Source of the DNA: Blastocatellia bacterium
GTDB taxonomy: Bacteria; Acidobacteriota; Blastocatellia; Pyrinomonadales; Pyrinomonadaceae
Reading direction: 5' to 3'
Assembly: GCA_003487805.1 (NCBI GenBank)
Contig: DNNE01000129.1
Span: forward strand, 6,986 to 66,470
Length of the DNA stretch: 59,485 nt
A model generated the notes under the pieces. That model saw only the letters and a list, made by a program, of their open reading frames with translations. It ran no database searches and had not been told where the DNA came from. Shown here piece after piece: positions 59,164 to 59,485 of the stretch (its first letter is position 1; every line of letters begins with the position of its first letter). The translations under genes were made by a program, and so were the position numbers.

Positions 59164-59485
59164 GTGTCCGTGCTCACGACGTTCTTCACTAACGAGGTGC
59201 CCGGCGCCGTCCGCACTCCCTGCGTCGACACGGCGCGACGGCCGGTACTCAAACAGGAGCAGTGGCAGTCGCGCCTCCGCGAAATCGGCGCAGAAGCAGA
59301 ACGATGAGTCACCGGTGTGGTGTGCGCCGATTTCGAGGGTCTCCTCCGAGAGCGCTCCCGTCGCCGAGCTCCCGGCGTGGCCTGAGTCTCAGTGTGAGCC
59401 CCGGAGACGGCGAAGCCGTTCCCTGCATTGTCCCAAGCGAAGCGCCCTCTCGGCCGCCTGTTCGCGGAGCGAACGCCGCGGCCGA
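59164..59485 (+). other. GC-rich tail without a recognised gene
   Basis: 322 bases downstream of the transporter. A 47-codon reading frame from a GTG at 59164 (SVLTTFFTNEVPGAVRTPCV...) directly abuts the transporter stop, but resembles nothing I know. The rest has no convincing coding pattern. TCGGCCGC (59450-59457) and GCGGCCGA (59478-59485) form the stem of a nested hairpin (inner GTTCG/CGAAC, 59460-59474) exactly at the window's end. Confidence 0.5.

Noticed and set aside
57693..59192. A 499-codon frame overlapping the peptide transporter on the same strand
   Set aside because: It is the second-frame shadow of GC-rich DNA; it is Arg-rich without any family pattern, whereas the transporter frame is clearly conserved.
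59164..59307. 47-codon frame abutting the transporter stop
   Set aside because: No ribosome-binding site or recognisable pattern; GC-rich DNA often leaves short frames open by chance.
1..59485. tRNA or rRNA genes
   Set aside because: No cloverleaf with a GGTTCRANYC T-arm or rRNA signature was found by eye on either strand; the only structured RNAs supported are RNase P RNA and the SAM-II-like leader.

Overview
The window looks like a stretch of chromosome from an uncultured acidobacterium, probably Blastocatellia-like. The main grounds are a secreted von Willebrand factor A protein of the acidobacterial type (7623-8906), a giant secreted protein (39227-49300) whose N-terminal part resembles the Solibacter-type 'NGRAAQI..SPTQVNF.VP' domain, a 14-kb complex I operon, and ordinary housekeeping genes around them. 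There are no transposases, phage genes, tRNAs, rRNAs or CRISPR arrays. Composition is moderate GC throughout except the last 2 kb, which is clearly richer in GC.

Layout. 1-2.2 kb: the end of an unidentified gene, a CPBP-type membrane protein with a degenerate active site, the RNase P RNA gene (rnpB, about 917-1494) carrying five copies of an AT-rich palindrome in its peripheral loops, a ribbon-helix-helix protein and a small zinc-ribbon membrane protein. 2.2-7.3 kb (minus strand): DedA, uroporphyrinogen-III synthase, an NtrC-type regulator, a phosphoglycerate-mutase-like metalloenzyme and an Atg22-like transporter. 7.6-17.1 kb: a mixed metabolic region with a VWA protein, HD hydrolase, proline dehydrogenase, NfeD, PP2C phosphatase, a Cys/Met-metabolism PLP enzyme, PilZ, a GCS2 carboxylate-amine ligase, a DUF433 protein and an AlkA-like glycosylase. 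17.2-20 kb (minus): a class I glutamine amidotransferase followed by two small single-Ig-domain proteins with a remnant of a second amidotransferase between them.

20-36.6 kb (minus): the NADH:quinone oxidoreductase operon, transcribed nuoA-B-C-D-E-F-x-G-H-J-K-L-M-y-N from a TTGACA-N17-TACGAT promoter. nuoI is absent. x is a secreted carboxypeptidase-regulatory-like protein and y is a TlpA/ResA-like redoxin. Most intercistronic gaps are filled by hairpin-forming repeats from different families, and one such repeat lies in frame inside nuoL. 36.7-38.7 kb: a conserved hypothetical, thiS and thiG. 39.2-49.3 kb: the 3357-residue secreted protein (beta-propeller, lamin-tail, Ig-like and 11 Calx-beta domains), whose C-terminal half is three super-repeats of about 540 residues.

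49.5-57.4 kb: an NAD-dependent epimerase, DUF2188, a frameshifted gene, a membrane protein, a chromate transporter and a homocysteine methyltransferase/MTHFR fusion. That fusion gene is preceded by a promoter, a SAM-II-like aptamer and an intrinsic terminator. A DUF2442/DUF4160 pair follows. 57.6-59.5 kb: a POT-family peptide transporter in GC-rich DNA unlike the rest.

The strongest overall pattern is the abundance of short palindromic repeats of at least twelve sequence families. They sit between genes, in RNA loops, and in at least three places inside or at the edge of coding sequence.
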